A DNA stretch of 64,000 bases from Paracoccus nototheniae (GTDB lineage Bacteria; Pseudomonadota; Alphaproteobacteria; Rhodobacterales; Rhodobacteraceae): NCBI RefSeq assembly GCF_004335005.1, contig NZ_RQRT01000004.1:113064-177063 (forward strand). Reading direction: 5' to 3'. The notes under the pieces are model-generated. The model saw nothing but the letters and a program-made list of their open reading frames with translations. It searched no databases and was not told the DNA's origin. This document shows, piece after piece, positions 17,492-24,536 of the stretch. The position numbers and the translations under genes are program-made. The first letter of the stretch is position 1, and every line of letters begins with the position of its first letter.

Positions 17492-17807
17492 CCGGCAGGA
17501 GTGATGGTGACGGCAACGCCGTCGCTTAGCACTCGCTCGGATGCTCCCAAGGGTCGAGGAGAGCCGCAACCCGGCCTTCGAGAGGGCGATCGGCCAGCAA
17601 ACGGCCCGGACCAACAACGTCGGCGCCCGACTATTTTCCGGCGGCCCGTCGGGCCTTTCCATCGCGAAACAAAATAGCCGGCCTTCGCCGTCCTCCGCTG
17701 CGCTCCGGCCCTCTCGCTCCGCTCCGGGTGCAGGTCCGGTCCGCCCGCCGGCTTTCGTCGCCAGAAGGCCGCGAGGGTCGCGGTCACGCCGATGAAAGAG
17801 CATCCCG
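17492..17807 (+). other. Non-coding stretch with inverted repeats
   Basis: No convincing gene. CTATTTT at 17631-17637 pairs with AAAATAG at 17671-17677, and between them GGCCCG-T-CGGGCC (17643-17655) is followed by TTT, which could end the upstream transcript. A G+C-rich section follows up to the DUF2493 start. A small reading frame at 17541-17795 has composition like an overlap artefact. A non-coding RNA or a processing site is possible. Confidence 0.4.
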
Positions 17808-18740
17808 ATGAGCGAGCACGACGACAGCTACGAGCCGCACCACGAATCATCCCCCACCGACCACGTCCTCAATGAGCTTCAGCTTTATGGCTACCGTCCC
17901 TTTGCGGATGAACCCGATGGAAGGCCGCTTCCCGAAGGCAACCACGTCGCAGGTGCGATCGCCGATATCTTCGACGCCCTGATCGTCACCCTGGAGGACA
18001 CTCGCCTCGAGCCCGACCTCGACGATCTCCTCTGGTCGACGGTCAACGTCTTCCACCGCGCCACCGACCGGATCGAACGCGAGCTGGACGACAACGAGCA
18101 GGCGCAGCGCCGCGGGCAGCGCGAACAGGACGGCTCCGAAGTGAAGGCGGTCGAGCTGGAACGCCTGACGGCCGAAGGCCAGACGATGATCGAGCGCCGC
18201 AACGCCTTCGAGCTGATGCGCGACCAGGCCGCCGAGCACTACGAACGGCACACGCGCTCACCCTGGCGTCCTCGCAGCGGATCGATGGTCAACCATCGCA
18301 ACCTGACCTCGGCGATGATCGACAGCCGCGACTTCCTCGCCGCGAAGAGGCGCGCCGACAACGAGGTGCTGCTCCCGGTAGGACCGAAGATCGCCATCAC
18401 CGGCGGGCTCGACTTCAACGATCACACGCTGATCTGGGCCAAACTCGATCAGGTCCACGCGAAGCACCCCGACATGGTGCTGATCCACGGAAAATCGCCG
18501 AAGGGCGCAGAAAAGATCGCCTCCAGCTGGGCCGACCATCGCAAGGTCCCGCAGGTCGGATTTGCGCCAGACTGGACCAAACACGCCAAGGCCGCGCCGT
18601 TCAAGCGCAACGATCAGATGCTGGACGTCCTGCCGATCGGGGTCATGCACTTCCCTGGCACCGGCATTCAGGACAACCTCGCCGACAAGGCGAAGAAGCT
18701 CGGCATCCCGGTCTGGAAGTTCGGCACGGGTGGCGCGTGA
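17808..18740 (+). CDS. DUF2493 (SLOG-superfamily, YspA-like) protein
   Basis: A 310-residue protein. The N-terminal 180 residues are helical and acidic; the C-terminal part from about residue 198 is a DUF2493 Rossmann-like domain: KIAITGGLDFND, then MVLIHGKSPKGAEKIASSWA with the HGxSxGAE nucleotide/ligand loop, and FKRNDQMLD. SLOG-type domains bind nucleotides or their derivatives and often occur in defence or signalling systems; on ICEs this gene regularly sits beside the Toprim primase. The substrate is unknown. The RBS is weak (AAAGAG-type) and the gene stands 316 bases after the primase. Confidence 0.85.
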   Translation: MSEHDDSYEPHHESSPTDHVLNELQLYGYRPFADEPDGRPLPEGNHVAGAIADIFDALIVTLEDTRLEPDLDDLLWSTVNVFHRATDRIERELDDNEQAQRRGQREQDGSEVKAVELERLTAEGQTMIERRNAFELMRDQAAEHYERHTRSPWRPRSGSMVNHRNLTSAMIDSRDFLAAKRRADNEVLLPVGPKIAITGGLDFNDHTLIWAKLDQVHAKHPDMVLIHGKSPKGAEKIASSWADHRKVPQVGFAPDWTKHAKAAPFKRNDQMLDVLPIGVMHFPGTGIQDNLADKAKKLGIPVWKFGTGGA

Positions 18741-18750
18741 GCGCCATCCA

Positions 18751-19314
18751 CTATCCCAACATCTCGGGCCGGAATTGGGAGCGCCGACTGATGATCTTGC
18801 CGGACACCATGAACACACCGTCACCGGTATAATGCAGCGTCTCGGGATGCTTCGGCGACGAGGCGACGTGCGCCTTCACCACCTCGAAAATGAAGAAATT
18901 GTACTTCTCAACCAGTGCACCGTCGTGCAACCGGCATTCGAAGCTCGCATGGCACTCGCCGATCAGCGGCGCATCGACCTCGGTGGCGTCTTCGGCCGTC
19001 AGCGCGAAATGGGCGAACTTGTCGATCTCGCTCCCGGACGTGTTGCCGATCCCGACCACCGTGTCGGTCAGCGCCGTCGTCGGCAGGTTGATGACGCATT
19101 CGCCGCTGTTGCGGATCATCTCAAAACTGTGATTGCCGCCCGAGATCATCAGGCCGACGAGTGACGGCGAGAATTCCAGGATCGTCTGCCAGCCGAGCGT
19201 CATGATGTTGGTCTTGCCCTCCCATTTCGATGACACCAGCACGATCGGGCCTGGCTCCAGATAGTGGCGCACCTGACCAACGGGGAAATCGCTCTTCTTC
19301 GGCACCTTCGTCAT
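18751..19314 (-). CDS. Flavin reductase-like FMN-binding split-barrel protein
   Basis: A 187-residue protein of the flavin-reductase-like family: YLEPGPIVLVSSKWEGKTNIMTLGWQ at the N-terminus and GLMISGGNHSFEMIRNSGECVINLP, both typical of the FMN-binding split barrel. Members reduce FMN/FAD with NAD(P)H for a partner oxygenase, or act as stand-alone redox proteins. It is on the minus strand, its end only 10 bases from the end of the DUF2493 gene, and it has no neighbour that would obviously use reduced flavin, so it is probably cargo in the backbone. Confidence 0.85.
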   Translation of the reverse strand: MTKVPKKSDFPVGQVRHYLEPGPIVLVSSKWEGKTNIMTLGWQTILEFSPSLVGLMISGGNHSFEMIRNSGECVINLPTTALTDTVVGIGNTSGSEIDKFAHFALTAEDATEVDAPLIGECHASFECRLHDGALVEKYNFFIFEVVKAHVASSPKHPETLHYTGDGVFMVSGKIISRRSQFRPEMLG

Positions 19315-19642
19315 GTAGCGACCTCGCAGGCAGTTACTCGTGCCGCAATATAGCGGTTGATGTCGACGGCATCACGACCGGTTGGACGCCTGGCGGACAC
19401 GGCAGATGCATCGATGTCCAATTGTCTGGTTGCCCCTCTGACCGACGGAAAACCACCCCCGCATCCATTCGCTGATCCTTGGTCCAGCCGAAGGCCTGAT
19501 GCCATCAACCCGTGAAGGGTCGGCTATGCGAGCATGCCGCCGCTCCAGCTTCGCCTCCGCGGTGATTGCGGCCCTCAGCCGGACACATCGGGCGCCTGTC
19601 ACGCGGGGATGGTCCCCCGCCTCCAAGACAGGAGCCGGTACA
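19315..19642. other. Intergenic stretch, no gene supported
   Basis: Upstream of both the minus-strand flavin reductase and the plus-strand small gene at 19643. It should hold their promoters. No family-like reading frame, long inverted repeat or RNA gene was recognised. Confidence 0.4.
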
Positions 19643-19807
19643 ATGTCCCTCAACGATGCACACGCCTACGCCTTCAGCCTCGCCACCACCCTTATGGTCG
19701 CGATCATCATCTTCAAGGCAGGCGACGGTACCCATTCTGTCACGCCCATCACCGAGTTCGACGGCGACGCCGAGATCGTGGCGGAGATCGATCCCTTCGC
19801 CCCCTGA
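19643..19807 (+). CDS. Small hypothetical protein with one hydrophobic segment
   Basis: A 54-residue product with a hydrophobic stretch AFSLATTLMVAIIIF at about residues 9-23 and an acidic tail (EFDGDAEIVAEIDPF). AGGAG at 19629-19633 is correctly placed before the ATG. It resembles small single-span membrane proteins of unknown function. Support is the ribosome-binding site and the composition, not family recognition. Confidence 0.5.
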   Translation: MSLNDAHAYAFSLATTLMVAIIIFKAGDGTHSVTPITEFDGDAEIVAEIDPFAP

Positions 19808-19949
19808 TCGGGGCGATCGCCAGTCGAGGACGCGGGAATCGAACCGATTTCCGCTCCCGTCGACGGTCATCTTCCGCTATACTTTAGATCGCGCCGTGGT
19901 GGTGGTGGAGGCGCGACCGTCAGACCTTTATCTCACGGAGACCACCGCC

Positions 19950-20390
19950 ATGATCTTTATCGGTATCCTCGCCAGCATCGCCGCGATCGGCGGCCTGTGC
20001 TGGCTTTTGTTCACGCTGGCTGTCTTCGCGCTGCCGTTCTTCGCGGGCGTCAGCGCCGGGACATGGGCCTATCAGACCGGCGCCGGCTGGCTCGGCGCGA
20101 TCGTCGTCGGCCTCGCCGCCGCCGCACTGACTTTGGGCCTCGGTCAGTTTCTGCTCGCCTTCATCCGTCCGCTCTGGATACGCCTCGCGATCGCCCTGGC
20201 GTTCGTCGCACCCGCGGCGCTCGCCGGCTACCACGCGACGCATGGCATCGTGAAACACACCATGCCCTCCGACGCCTGGCAGATCGTCTTCTCCGTCATC
20301 GGCGCAATCGCCGTTGGCATCACGGCGCTGATCCGGGTGACAGCGATGGCCCCGCCCGGGCCGACCGGGCAAAACATCGCGCGCGCCTGA
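19950..20390 (+). CDS. Conserved integral membrane protein, unknown function
   Basis: A 146-residue protein with four to five hydrophobic segments: residues about 2-22, 24-45, 50-72, 78-95 and 112-132. The ATG at 19950 is preceded by GGAG 9 bases upstream. No charged catalytic motif or transporter signature is visible. The end is soluble (MAPPGPTGQNIARA). It lies in the ICE backbone after the DUF2493 region, and its role there is unknown. Confidence 0.65.
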   Translation: MIFIGILASIAAIGGLCWLLFTLAVFALPFFAGVSAGTWAYQTGAGWLGAIVVGLAAAALTLGLGQFLLAFIRPLWIRLAIALAFVAPAALAGYHATHGIVKHTMPSDAWQIVFSVIGAIAVGITALIRVTAMAPPGPTGQNIARA

Positions 20391-20973
20391 TATCGTCACC
20401 CGCGGCTGCAGGACAGGAGCTCATGCTTACCTCTCGCTCGCGCTCCTCGTCTGTAGGGTGCGCTTGCATGGCGTTGAAGCTGGGGTCCACGGCTAGCCCA
20501 GACCGGGGTGCCATCCTCTCGAAAAGCGGTACTGGAAGCGGCGCGGTGACAGCACTGCCAGCGTTGCGAGTGGCGATAGCGTGCGATCTCGCGCGTCCGT
20601 GCGGAAGCCGGCGGACATTTGGTTTGACGTTGCCGGGTGACATTGCGATCGCTCGATGTGACCACGGTCATGTCGGTCGAAGATGGGCGCCACGTTCTCC
20701 TGTAATGCGTCTCTGTCAGGTCGACCGCTCCAACACGGCCTCTTCAATGGACTGATCTGGCCGAAGGTCGGCTGCGCCTCGATCGCCTATGCCGCAACAG
20801 CGGCGTCGAAACTTTCATCCCCTGCCGGCTGCGCCGTCATTCCTCGCGAGACAAGAAAGTCCCTCCTTTGCTGTCAGGCCCCTGCGGGGTGCGCCGTCAA
20901 TCGCCTCCGGCCTGTCGATCGCCATCGAGGCCGCAATGGTGCGGGCTCGGAACAGAGTTCAAGGAGAACTACC
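20391..20973 (+). other. Long gene-free stretch before DUF736 with a 60-bp-spaced direct repeat
   Basis: No gene is supported in these 583 bases. Two 23-base copies starting CCCCTGCCGGCTGCGCCGTC (20819-20841) and CCCCTGCGGGGTGCGCCGTC (20879-20901) match at 20 of 23 positions and lie exactly 60 bases apart, 70-150 bases before the DUF736 start. They could be regulator sites or parts of a leader RNA. Confidence 0.4.
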
Positions 20974-21300
20974 ATGGCGACCATCGGCACCTTCAAGAAG
21001 ACCGGCAACAACGAGTTCACCGGCGAAATCGTTACCCTCAGCCTCCAGACCAAGAACGTCCGCATCGTCCCCGATGCCCGCGCCACCGGCGAGAACGCCC
21101 CCAGCCACCGCATCTTCGTCGGCCGCGCCGAGATCGGCGCCGCCTGGTCCAAGACCTCCAACGAGGGCCGCGCCTATCTGGGCCTGAAGCTCGACGACCC
21201 CAGCTTCAACGCCCCGATCTACGCCAACCTCTTCGACGACGAGGAAAGTGAAGGCTTCAGCCTCATCTGGTCCCGCCCGAACCGCCGCAACGGCGAGTGA
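20974..21300 (+). CDS. DUF736 family protein (first copy)
   Basis: A 108-residue protein with the DUF736 pattern: starts MATIGTFKKTGNNEFTGEI, central APSHRIFVGRAEIGAAWSKTS, then YLGLKLDDPSFNAPIYANLF and a terminal WSRPNRR. DUF736 proteins are small, single-domain and nearly confined to alphaproteobacterial plasmids and ICEs; their function is not known. A second, divergent copy is at 26528-26875. AAGGAG precedes the start, and a strong hairpin follows the stop, so it is probably a single-gene, well-expressed transcript. Confidence 0.9.
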   Translation: MATIGTFKKTGNNEFTGEIVTLSLQTKNVRIVPDARATGENAPSHRIFVGRAEIGAAWSKTSNEGRAYLGLKLDDPSFNAPIYANLFDDEESEGFSLIWSRPNRRNGE

Positions 21301-21312
21301 GGCCAGCGCGAC

Positions 21313-21339
21313 GCCCCGCCCGGACAGTCCGGGCGGGGC
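21313..21339 (+). terminator. Strong hairpin after the DUF736 gene
   Basis: GCCCCGCCCGGAC at 21313-21325 and its exact complement at 21327-21339. It starts 12 bases after the stop codon. There is no T run, so it may stabilise the mRNA end rather than terminate by itself. Confidence 0.55.
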
Positions 21340-21431
21340 CGATCGCTTGTCGGGCGACCGAATCAGTTTGCGTTCCACTGACTGCTAGGCCACCCCGCAA
21401 AGGCAGTATGAGGTAGCATCGGCCCGAAAGA

Positions 21432-21448
21432 ACGACTATTATAGTCGT
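21432..21448. promoter_or_regulatory. Perfect palindromic operator before the XRE regulator
   Basis: ACGACTAT, T, ATAGTCGT: a perfect 8-bp palindrome 42 bases before the start codon of the small XRE-type regulator, a usual place for an autoregulatory operator. A close relative of it lies at 6960-6974. Confidence 0.6.
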
Positions 21449-21490
21449 AGTTCTGGTGTGCGCGTATGTCCGAGTGGGAGGTGATCATGC

Positions 21491-21736
21491 ATGATCACCG
21501 CCCGACAATCGCGGGCCGCACGCGCGTTGCTTGGATGGAATCAGGAGACGCTCGCTGACAAGGCCCAGGTATCACTGACCGCGCTGAAGCGCCTCGAATC
21601 CGCAAGCGGGCTCGAGGTGTATGAGACCACGCGCGATCAGGTGCGTCGGGCGCTTGAAGGCCACGGCATCCTCCTCCTGACCACCGACCAAGGCGAAGGT
21701 GTGATGGTGGTTCGTGGAAAAATCGACAAGCGATAG
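21491..21736 (+). CDS. Small XRE-type HTH regulator (QseC-like)
   Basis: An 81-residue protein that is almost entirely an XRE helix-turn-helix: ITARQSRAARALLGWNQETLADKAQVSLTALKRLE. The C-terminal part may mediate dimerisation. In ICEMlSym(R7A) a regulator of the same size and fold, QseC, sits next to qseM and controls a bistable switch for excision; the next gene here is a QseM-sized DUF2285 protein, so the same role is likely by position. The Shine-Dalgarno region (GGAGGTGATC) is unusually complete. A palindrome at 21432-21448 is the likely operator. Confidence 0.82.
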   Translation: MITARQSRAARALLGWNQETLADKAQVSLTALKRLESASGLEVYETTRDQVRRALEGHGILLLTTDQGEGVMVVRGKIDKR

Positions 21737-21865
21737 CGTCTCCCTTGCTAACCGCATGCCTTCGGTACGCCGTTGCCATCACCAGTGCCGATTTTGCTGC
21801 GATGCACCCGACACACGGTTAACAAATTCCACCGGAATGGATAAGAATGACTTCAGGGGACCGGT

Positions 21866-22129
21866 GTGACCAAGACAGTTTTCCTAGACCAGCCGCCCGA
21901 TAGCTCGGTGCTCACGCCCTATGACCGCGAGCACCTGAAAACCTATCTGCGACTGCTGGATGCCGAGGCCGACGGTGCGTGCTGGGAAGAAGCGGTGACC
22001 GTTATATTCGGCCTCGACCCTGACAAAGATGCCCAGCGGGCTGCGCGCGTCTACACCACCCACCTGGCCCGCGCGAAATGGATGACCGAGAACGGCTTTC
22101 GCCATCTGGTCCGGTCGAGCTACCACTGA
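21866..22129 (+). CDS. Single-domain DUF2285 protein (QseM-like antiactivator candidate)
   Basis: An 87-residue protein matching the DUF2285 domain: LTPYDREHLKTYLRLLDAEADG, WEEAVTVIFGLDPDKD, then RVYTTHLARAKWMTENGFRHL. In ICEMlSym(R7A) the stand-alone DUF2285 protein QseM binds and inhibits the activators TraR and FseA. Here the next gene pair encodes an FseA-like activator, and no LuxR/TraR gene is present in the window, so FseA would be the main partner. It starts with GTG at 21866 after AGGGGA. The function is inferred from synteny and domain, not shown by the sequence alone. Confidence 0.8.
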   Translation: MTKTVFLDQPPDSSVLTPYDREHLKTYLRLLDAEADGACWEEAVTVIFGLDPDKDAQRAARVYTTHLARAKWMTENGFRHLVRSSYH

Positions 22130-22136
22130 TCCGACT

Positions 22137-22157
22137 GTGATGCGGAAGCTGCATCAC
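22137..22157. promoter_or_regulatory. Perfect inverted repeat between the DUF2285 gene and the activator
   Basis: GTGATGC (22137-22143), seven bases, GCATCAC (22151-22157). It starts eight bases after the DUF2285 stop and lies about 95 bases before the activator start, so it may be an operator or a weak terminator. Confidence 0.4.
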
Positions 22158-22252
22158 GTTGCGCCACCTTCGAACTTCCCAAGCCAAAGACAACTTGGAA
22201 TCGTGCTCTCCGCATTGCTCGCCCCAGAGAGGCGCGACGGGAGAGAAAAAGC

Positions 22253-22564
22253 ATGTCTGAGGAAGGAAGTTGGAGAACTGGATCGGCGTATGACTATATT
22301 GATGGCCTGAATGCGCCAGATATCGCGTGGGAGTTTCTGCGGAGAAACCACGACTACCGACGGGAATATTCAGAACTTCAGCGCTTAGGGCATCTCGCTC
22401 CGGACAAAGCGCAGGCGTTATCCGATCGCTGGGGGTTATCTTTTCGCTATAGACCCTGCCCTCAGTGCGTTGACTACGGCTATCTCCTGGACCCTTACCG
22501 CCGATCCGTTCAAACTTCTCCTCGTTCCGTCACCAGCATCGCCCGCTGGCACAGGGGTAACTAG
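22253..22564 (+). CDS. fseA: FseA-like activator, N-terminal part (DUF6499), frame 0
   Basis: Frame 0 product of 103 residues. The first 64 residues are a DUF6499-type domain: WRTGSAYDYIDGLNAPDIAWEFLRRNHDYRREY, ending DRWGLSF. After residue 64 the frame-0 translation loses family resemblance (cysteine-rich, then stop at 22564), whereas the +1 frame continues the family pattern. This is the arrangement of msi172-msi171 in ICEMlSym(R7A), where +1 programmed ribosomal frameshifting makes the excision activator FseA. The start ATG follows GGGAGAG. The gene symbol refers to this homology. The alternative is a simple frameshift mutation or sequencing error. Confidence 0.8.
   Translation: MSEEGSWRTGSAYDYIDGLNAPDIAWEFLRRNHDYRREYSELQRLGHLAPDKAQALSDRWGLSFRYRPCPQCVDYGYLLDPYRRSVQTSPRSVTSIARWHRGN
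22436..22448 (+). promoter_or_regulatory. Candidate +1 programmed ribosomal frameshift site
   Basis: Frame-0 codons TTA TCT TTT are followed by C. A Phe-tRNA on TTT (22442-22444) can slip one base to TTC (22443-22445), the cognate codon for its GAA anticodon, after which GCT (22446) is read. This joins residue 64 (WGLSF) to AIDPALSALTTAISW in the +1 frame, restoring a family-like protein. Confidence 0.65.
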
Positions 22565-23009
22565 CGAACAAATTTCCTCTACTCCTCTTGCTGCCGACGG
22601 GACTCTTCGTCTCGCCGCCGGTGGCGAGACGTTCGACATGGCTTTTCATGGCGAAGCCGGCCACGCACCGCTCGCCGTCGTCGTCATACTCGACGACATC
22701 ACGCCGGATCGGCTCCAGGCGATCGACCGTTTCTGGTCGACGATGTGGAGGCAGAAAACCCCACCCGACGATCGCCTGACCACGCCACGACGCCAGCGAA
22801 TGCGAAGGATGCTCCAAGCGGTTGACGCGCACTATGCGGGTGAGACCTATCGCGCCATCGGCGAAACCCTTTTCCTTGGATACCAGATCGACGCGCAATC
22901 CTGGGTCGGAAACTCGGTTCGTGAAACAACGATCCGGCTCGTGCGCGACGGCGTGAAACTCGTCGAAGGCGGTTACCGCTCCCTCCTGCGCCGACCCCGC
23001 CGATCATAG
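22446..23009 (+). CDS. fseA: FseA-like activator, C-terminal part (DUF2285), +1 frame
   Basis: The +1 frame from 22446 gives 187 residues; joined to the first 64 residues of the frame-0 product it makes a 251-residue protein. It contains the DUF2285 domain in its C-terminal half: DITPDRLQAIDRFWSTMWR, RRQRMRRMLQAVDAHYAGETYRAIGETLFL and SVRETTIRLVRDGVKLVEGGYRSLLRRP. A TTG at 22470 could in principle start a separate protein, but there is no good ribosome-binding site and 22446-22470 reads as linker. FseA-type proteins activate the excisionase gene, which here lies directly downstream. The QseM-like gene upstream encodes the likely inhibitor. Confidence 0.8.
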   Translation, partial: AIDPALSALTTAISWTLTADPFKLLLVPSPASPAGTGVTSEQISSTPLAADGTLRLAAGGETFDMAFHGEAGHAPLAVVVILDDITPDRLQAIDRFWSTMWRQKTPPDDRLTTPRRQRMRRMLQAVDAHYAGETYRAIGETLFLGYQIDAQSWVGNSVRETTIRLVRDGVKLVEGGYRSLLRRPRRS

Positions 23010-23147
23010 CCTGCCTTCGGCCGGCTGGGGCGTGTCGACATTAGCGTTCTATCTTCGACATCGTCCGACCCACCGTCTTCACGCCACCGTGCTCTCGAAC
23101 CGCCGCCTGACGGCAGCGGCCCCCAACGAGACCACGGAGGCTCGACA

Positions 23148-23429
23148 ATGGCCGAAACTACCGCCGGCATTCCGCCACGCTACCTGCGAACGCAGGAAGC
23201 CGCTCGCTTCCTCGGACTGTCCGAGCGCACGCTTGAGAAGCACCGCACCTACGGCACCGGCCCGACCTACCGGAAGCTCGGCGGCCGAGTCGTCTACGCC
23301 ATCGACGATCTCCAGACCTGGGCGGATCGCGGCCTTGTCAGCTCGACATCCGATCCGCGCGGCACGGTGCTGCCCGCCAAGAGGCAAGAGCCTGCGGACC
23401 GCCGCTTCGTCGGCCGGCAGCCGCGCTGA
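23148..23429 (+). CDS. rdfS: Excisionase-like HTH protein (RdfS-like recombination directionality factor)
   Basis: A 93-residue protein with a winged-helix/HTH_17 domain: YLRTQEAARFLGLSERTLEKHRTYGTGPTYRKLGGRVVYAIDDLQTWAD, the fold used by AlpA/Xis-type excisionases. In ICEMlSym(R7A) the FseA activator switches on rdfS, whose product drives excision; here the gene lies directly after the FseA-like gene and before repA, the same order. GGAGG precedes the ATG. The matching integrase is not in the window. The symbol is by homology of position and fold; a MerR-like regulator would look similar. Confidence 0.78.
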   Translation: MAETTAGIPPRYLRTQEAARFLGLSERTLEKHRTYGTGPTYRKLGGRVVYAIDDLQTWADRGLVSSTSDPRGTVLPAKRQEPADRRFVGRQPR

Positions 23430-23440
23430 GGCGTCCGGCC

Positions 23441-24328
23441 ATGTCGTCCCGCCCGCATCACCACGACGAACGCGCGCAGCTCGATCTGTTCCGAGCGCTC
23501 CCCGGCGATCTCGCGCCACGCGATGCGCAGGACCTGATGGCCTATCCGTTCTTCTCGCTCGCCAAGTCGAAGCGCCTTGCGCCGATCGACTTCAAGGCGG
23601 GCTCGGTCGTCATCAGGGTCGAGGCCGTCGCCGAGCATGGCATGGCCACCATCTGGGACGCTGACGTGCTCATCTGGGCGGCCTCGCAGATCGTCGAAGC
23701 GCGCGACGTCGGCCTGCGCCCGTCTCGCCTCATGGCGACGACGCCCTATGAGATCCTGAACTTCATTGGACGCGGCGTCTCGCTGCGCGATTACGACCGG
23801 CTGAAGGCCGCGCTCGACCGGCTTCAATCCACCACCATCGCGACCTCGATCCGCCAGCCGACCGAGCGGCGGATGCACCGCTTCTCCTGGATCAACGAGT
23901 GGAAGGAGCGCGCCGATCAACGCGGCCGGCCGCTCGGGCTCGAACTGATCCTGCCCGACTGGTTCTACGGCGCGGTGCTCGACGATGCTTTGGTGCTGAC
24001 CATCGACCGCAACTATTTCGGGCTGACCGGCGGCCTGGAGCGCTGGCTCTATCGCCTCGTGCGCAAGCATGGCGGCAAACAGGAGTTCGGCTGGAGCTTC
24101 GATTTCCCGCATCTCCACGCCAAGTCCGGCAGCCTCTCGCCGCTAAAGCACTTCGCCTACGACCTGCGGGACATCGTCCGCCGCCAGCCGCTGCCCGGCT
24201 ACCGCCTGACCATCGAGCAATGCGTCGGCGGCCCCGAAATCCTGTCCTTCGTACCCACCGATCCCGACGCTCTCGGCATCCCGCGCCGCCGTCGCCGCTC
24301 GACAACTCGCCCTGGGGATAAGCTGTGA
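23441..24328 (+). CDS. repA: RepA-type replication initiator
   Basis: A 295-residue replication initiator of the RepA (IPR018777) type: QLDLFRALPGDLAPRDAQDLMAYPFFSLAKSKR at the N-terminus, then YEILNFIGRG, and WLYRLVRKHGGKQEFGWSFDFPHLHAKSGSLSPLKHFAYDLRD in the winged-helix part. It starts 11 bases after the rdfS-like gene, so it is probably in the same transcript as the excision genes. Three 23-24 bp-spaced repeats directly downstream are good candidates for RepA-binding iterons. A replication function would maintain the excised circle in the cell. Confidence 0.9.
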   Translation: MSSRPHHHDERAQLDLFRALPGDLAPRDAQDLMAYPFFSLAKSKRLAPIDFKAGSVVIRVEAVAEHGMATIWDADVLIWAASQIVEARDVGLRPSRLMATTPYEILNFIGRGVSLRDYDRLKAALDRLQSTTIATSIRQPTERRMHRFSWINEWKERADQRGRPLGLELILPDWFYGAVLDDALVLTIDRNYFGLTGGLERWLYRLVRKHGGKQEFGWSFDFPHLHAKSGSLSPLKHFAYDLRDIVRRQPLPGYRLTIEQCVGGPEILSFVPTDPDALGIPRRRRRSTTRPGDKL

Positions 24329-24334
24329 ATCATC

Positions 24335-24399
24335 TCGTGCTATCAGGGACCGGCACTATCGTGCCATCGGGGACCGGACTCTCGTGCTATCGGGGACCG
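24335..24399 (+). repeat. Three iterons, candidate origin of vegetative replication
   Basis: TCGTGCTATCAGGGACCG at 24335-24352, TCGTGCCATCGGGGACCG at 24359-24376 and TCGTGCTATCGGGGACCG at 24382-24399. The copies differ at one or two positions and start 24 and 23 bases apart, about two helical turns, as in iteron-type origins. They lie right after repA and are followed by an A+T-richer section up to parA. Confidence 0.75.
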
Positions 24400-24458
24400 A
24401 AATCGCCGATTCATCGCGCTAAATCAGCGTCTTGCGAGCCCCGTAACTTATCTAACCT

Positions 24459-24475
24459 AGATTCCTACGGAATCT
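24459..24475. promoter_or_regulatory. Inverted repeat before parA
   Basis: AGATTCC, TAC, GGAATCT: a perfect 7-bp inverted repeat 61 bases upstream of parA, in the A+T-richer part of the repA-parA gap. It could be a partition-protein operator or part of the origin. Confidence 0.45.
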
Positions 24476-24536
24476 TTCTAACGGAAACCCGTTTTTCCGC
24501 CGCTGTGGACGAGTCCCCGATCGCCGGGAGACCGTC

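Noticed and set aside
17541..17795. 84-codon reading frame (S, R, P-rich) in the gap before DUF2493
   Set aside because: Composition is that of G+C-rich non-coding DNA, no ribosome-binding site was seen, and it spans inverted repeats.
22470..23009. Independent gene starting with TTG at 22470
   Set aside because: No ribosome-binding site, and the +1 frame between 22446 and 22470 reads as the natural linker from the upstream domain; a frameshifted single protein fits better.
24335..24399. CRISPR array
   Set aside because: Three 18-base repeats with 5-6 bases between them are too short and too close for CRISPR spacers; iterons after repA explain them.
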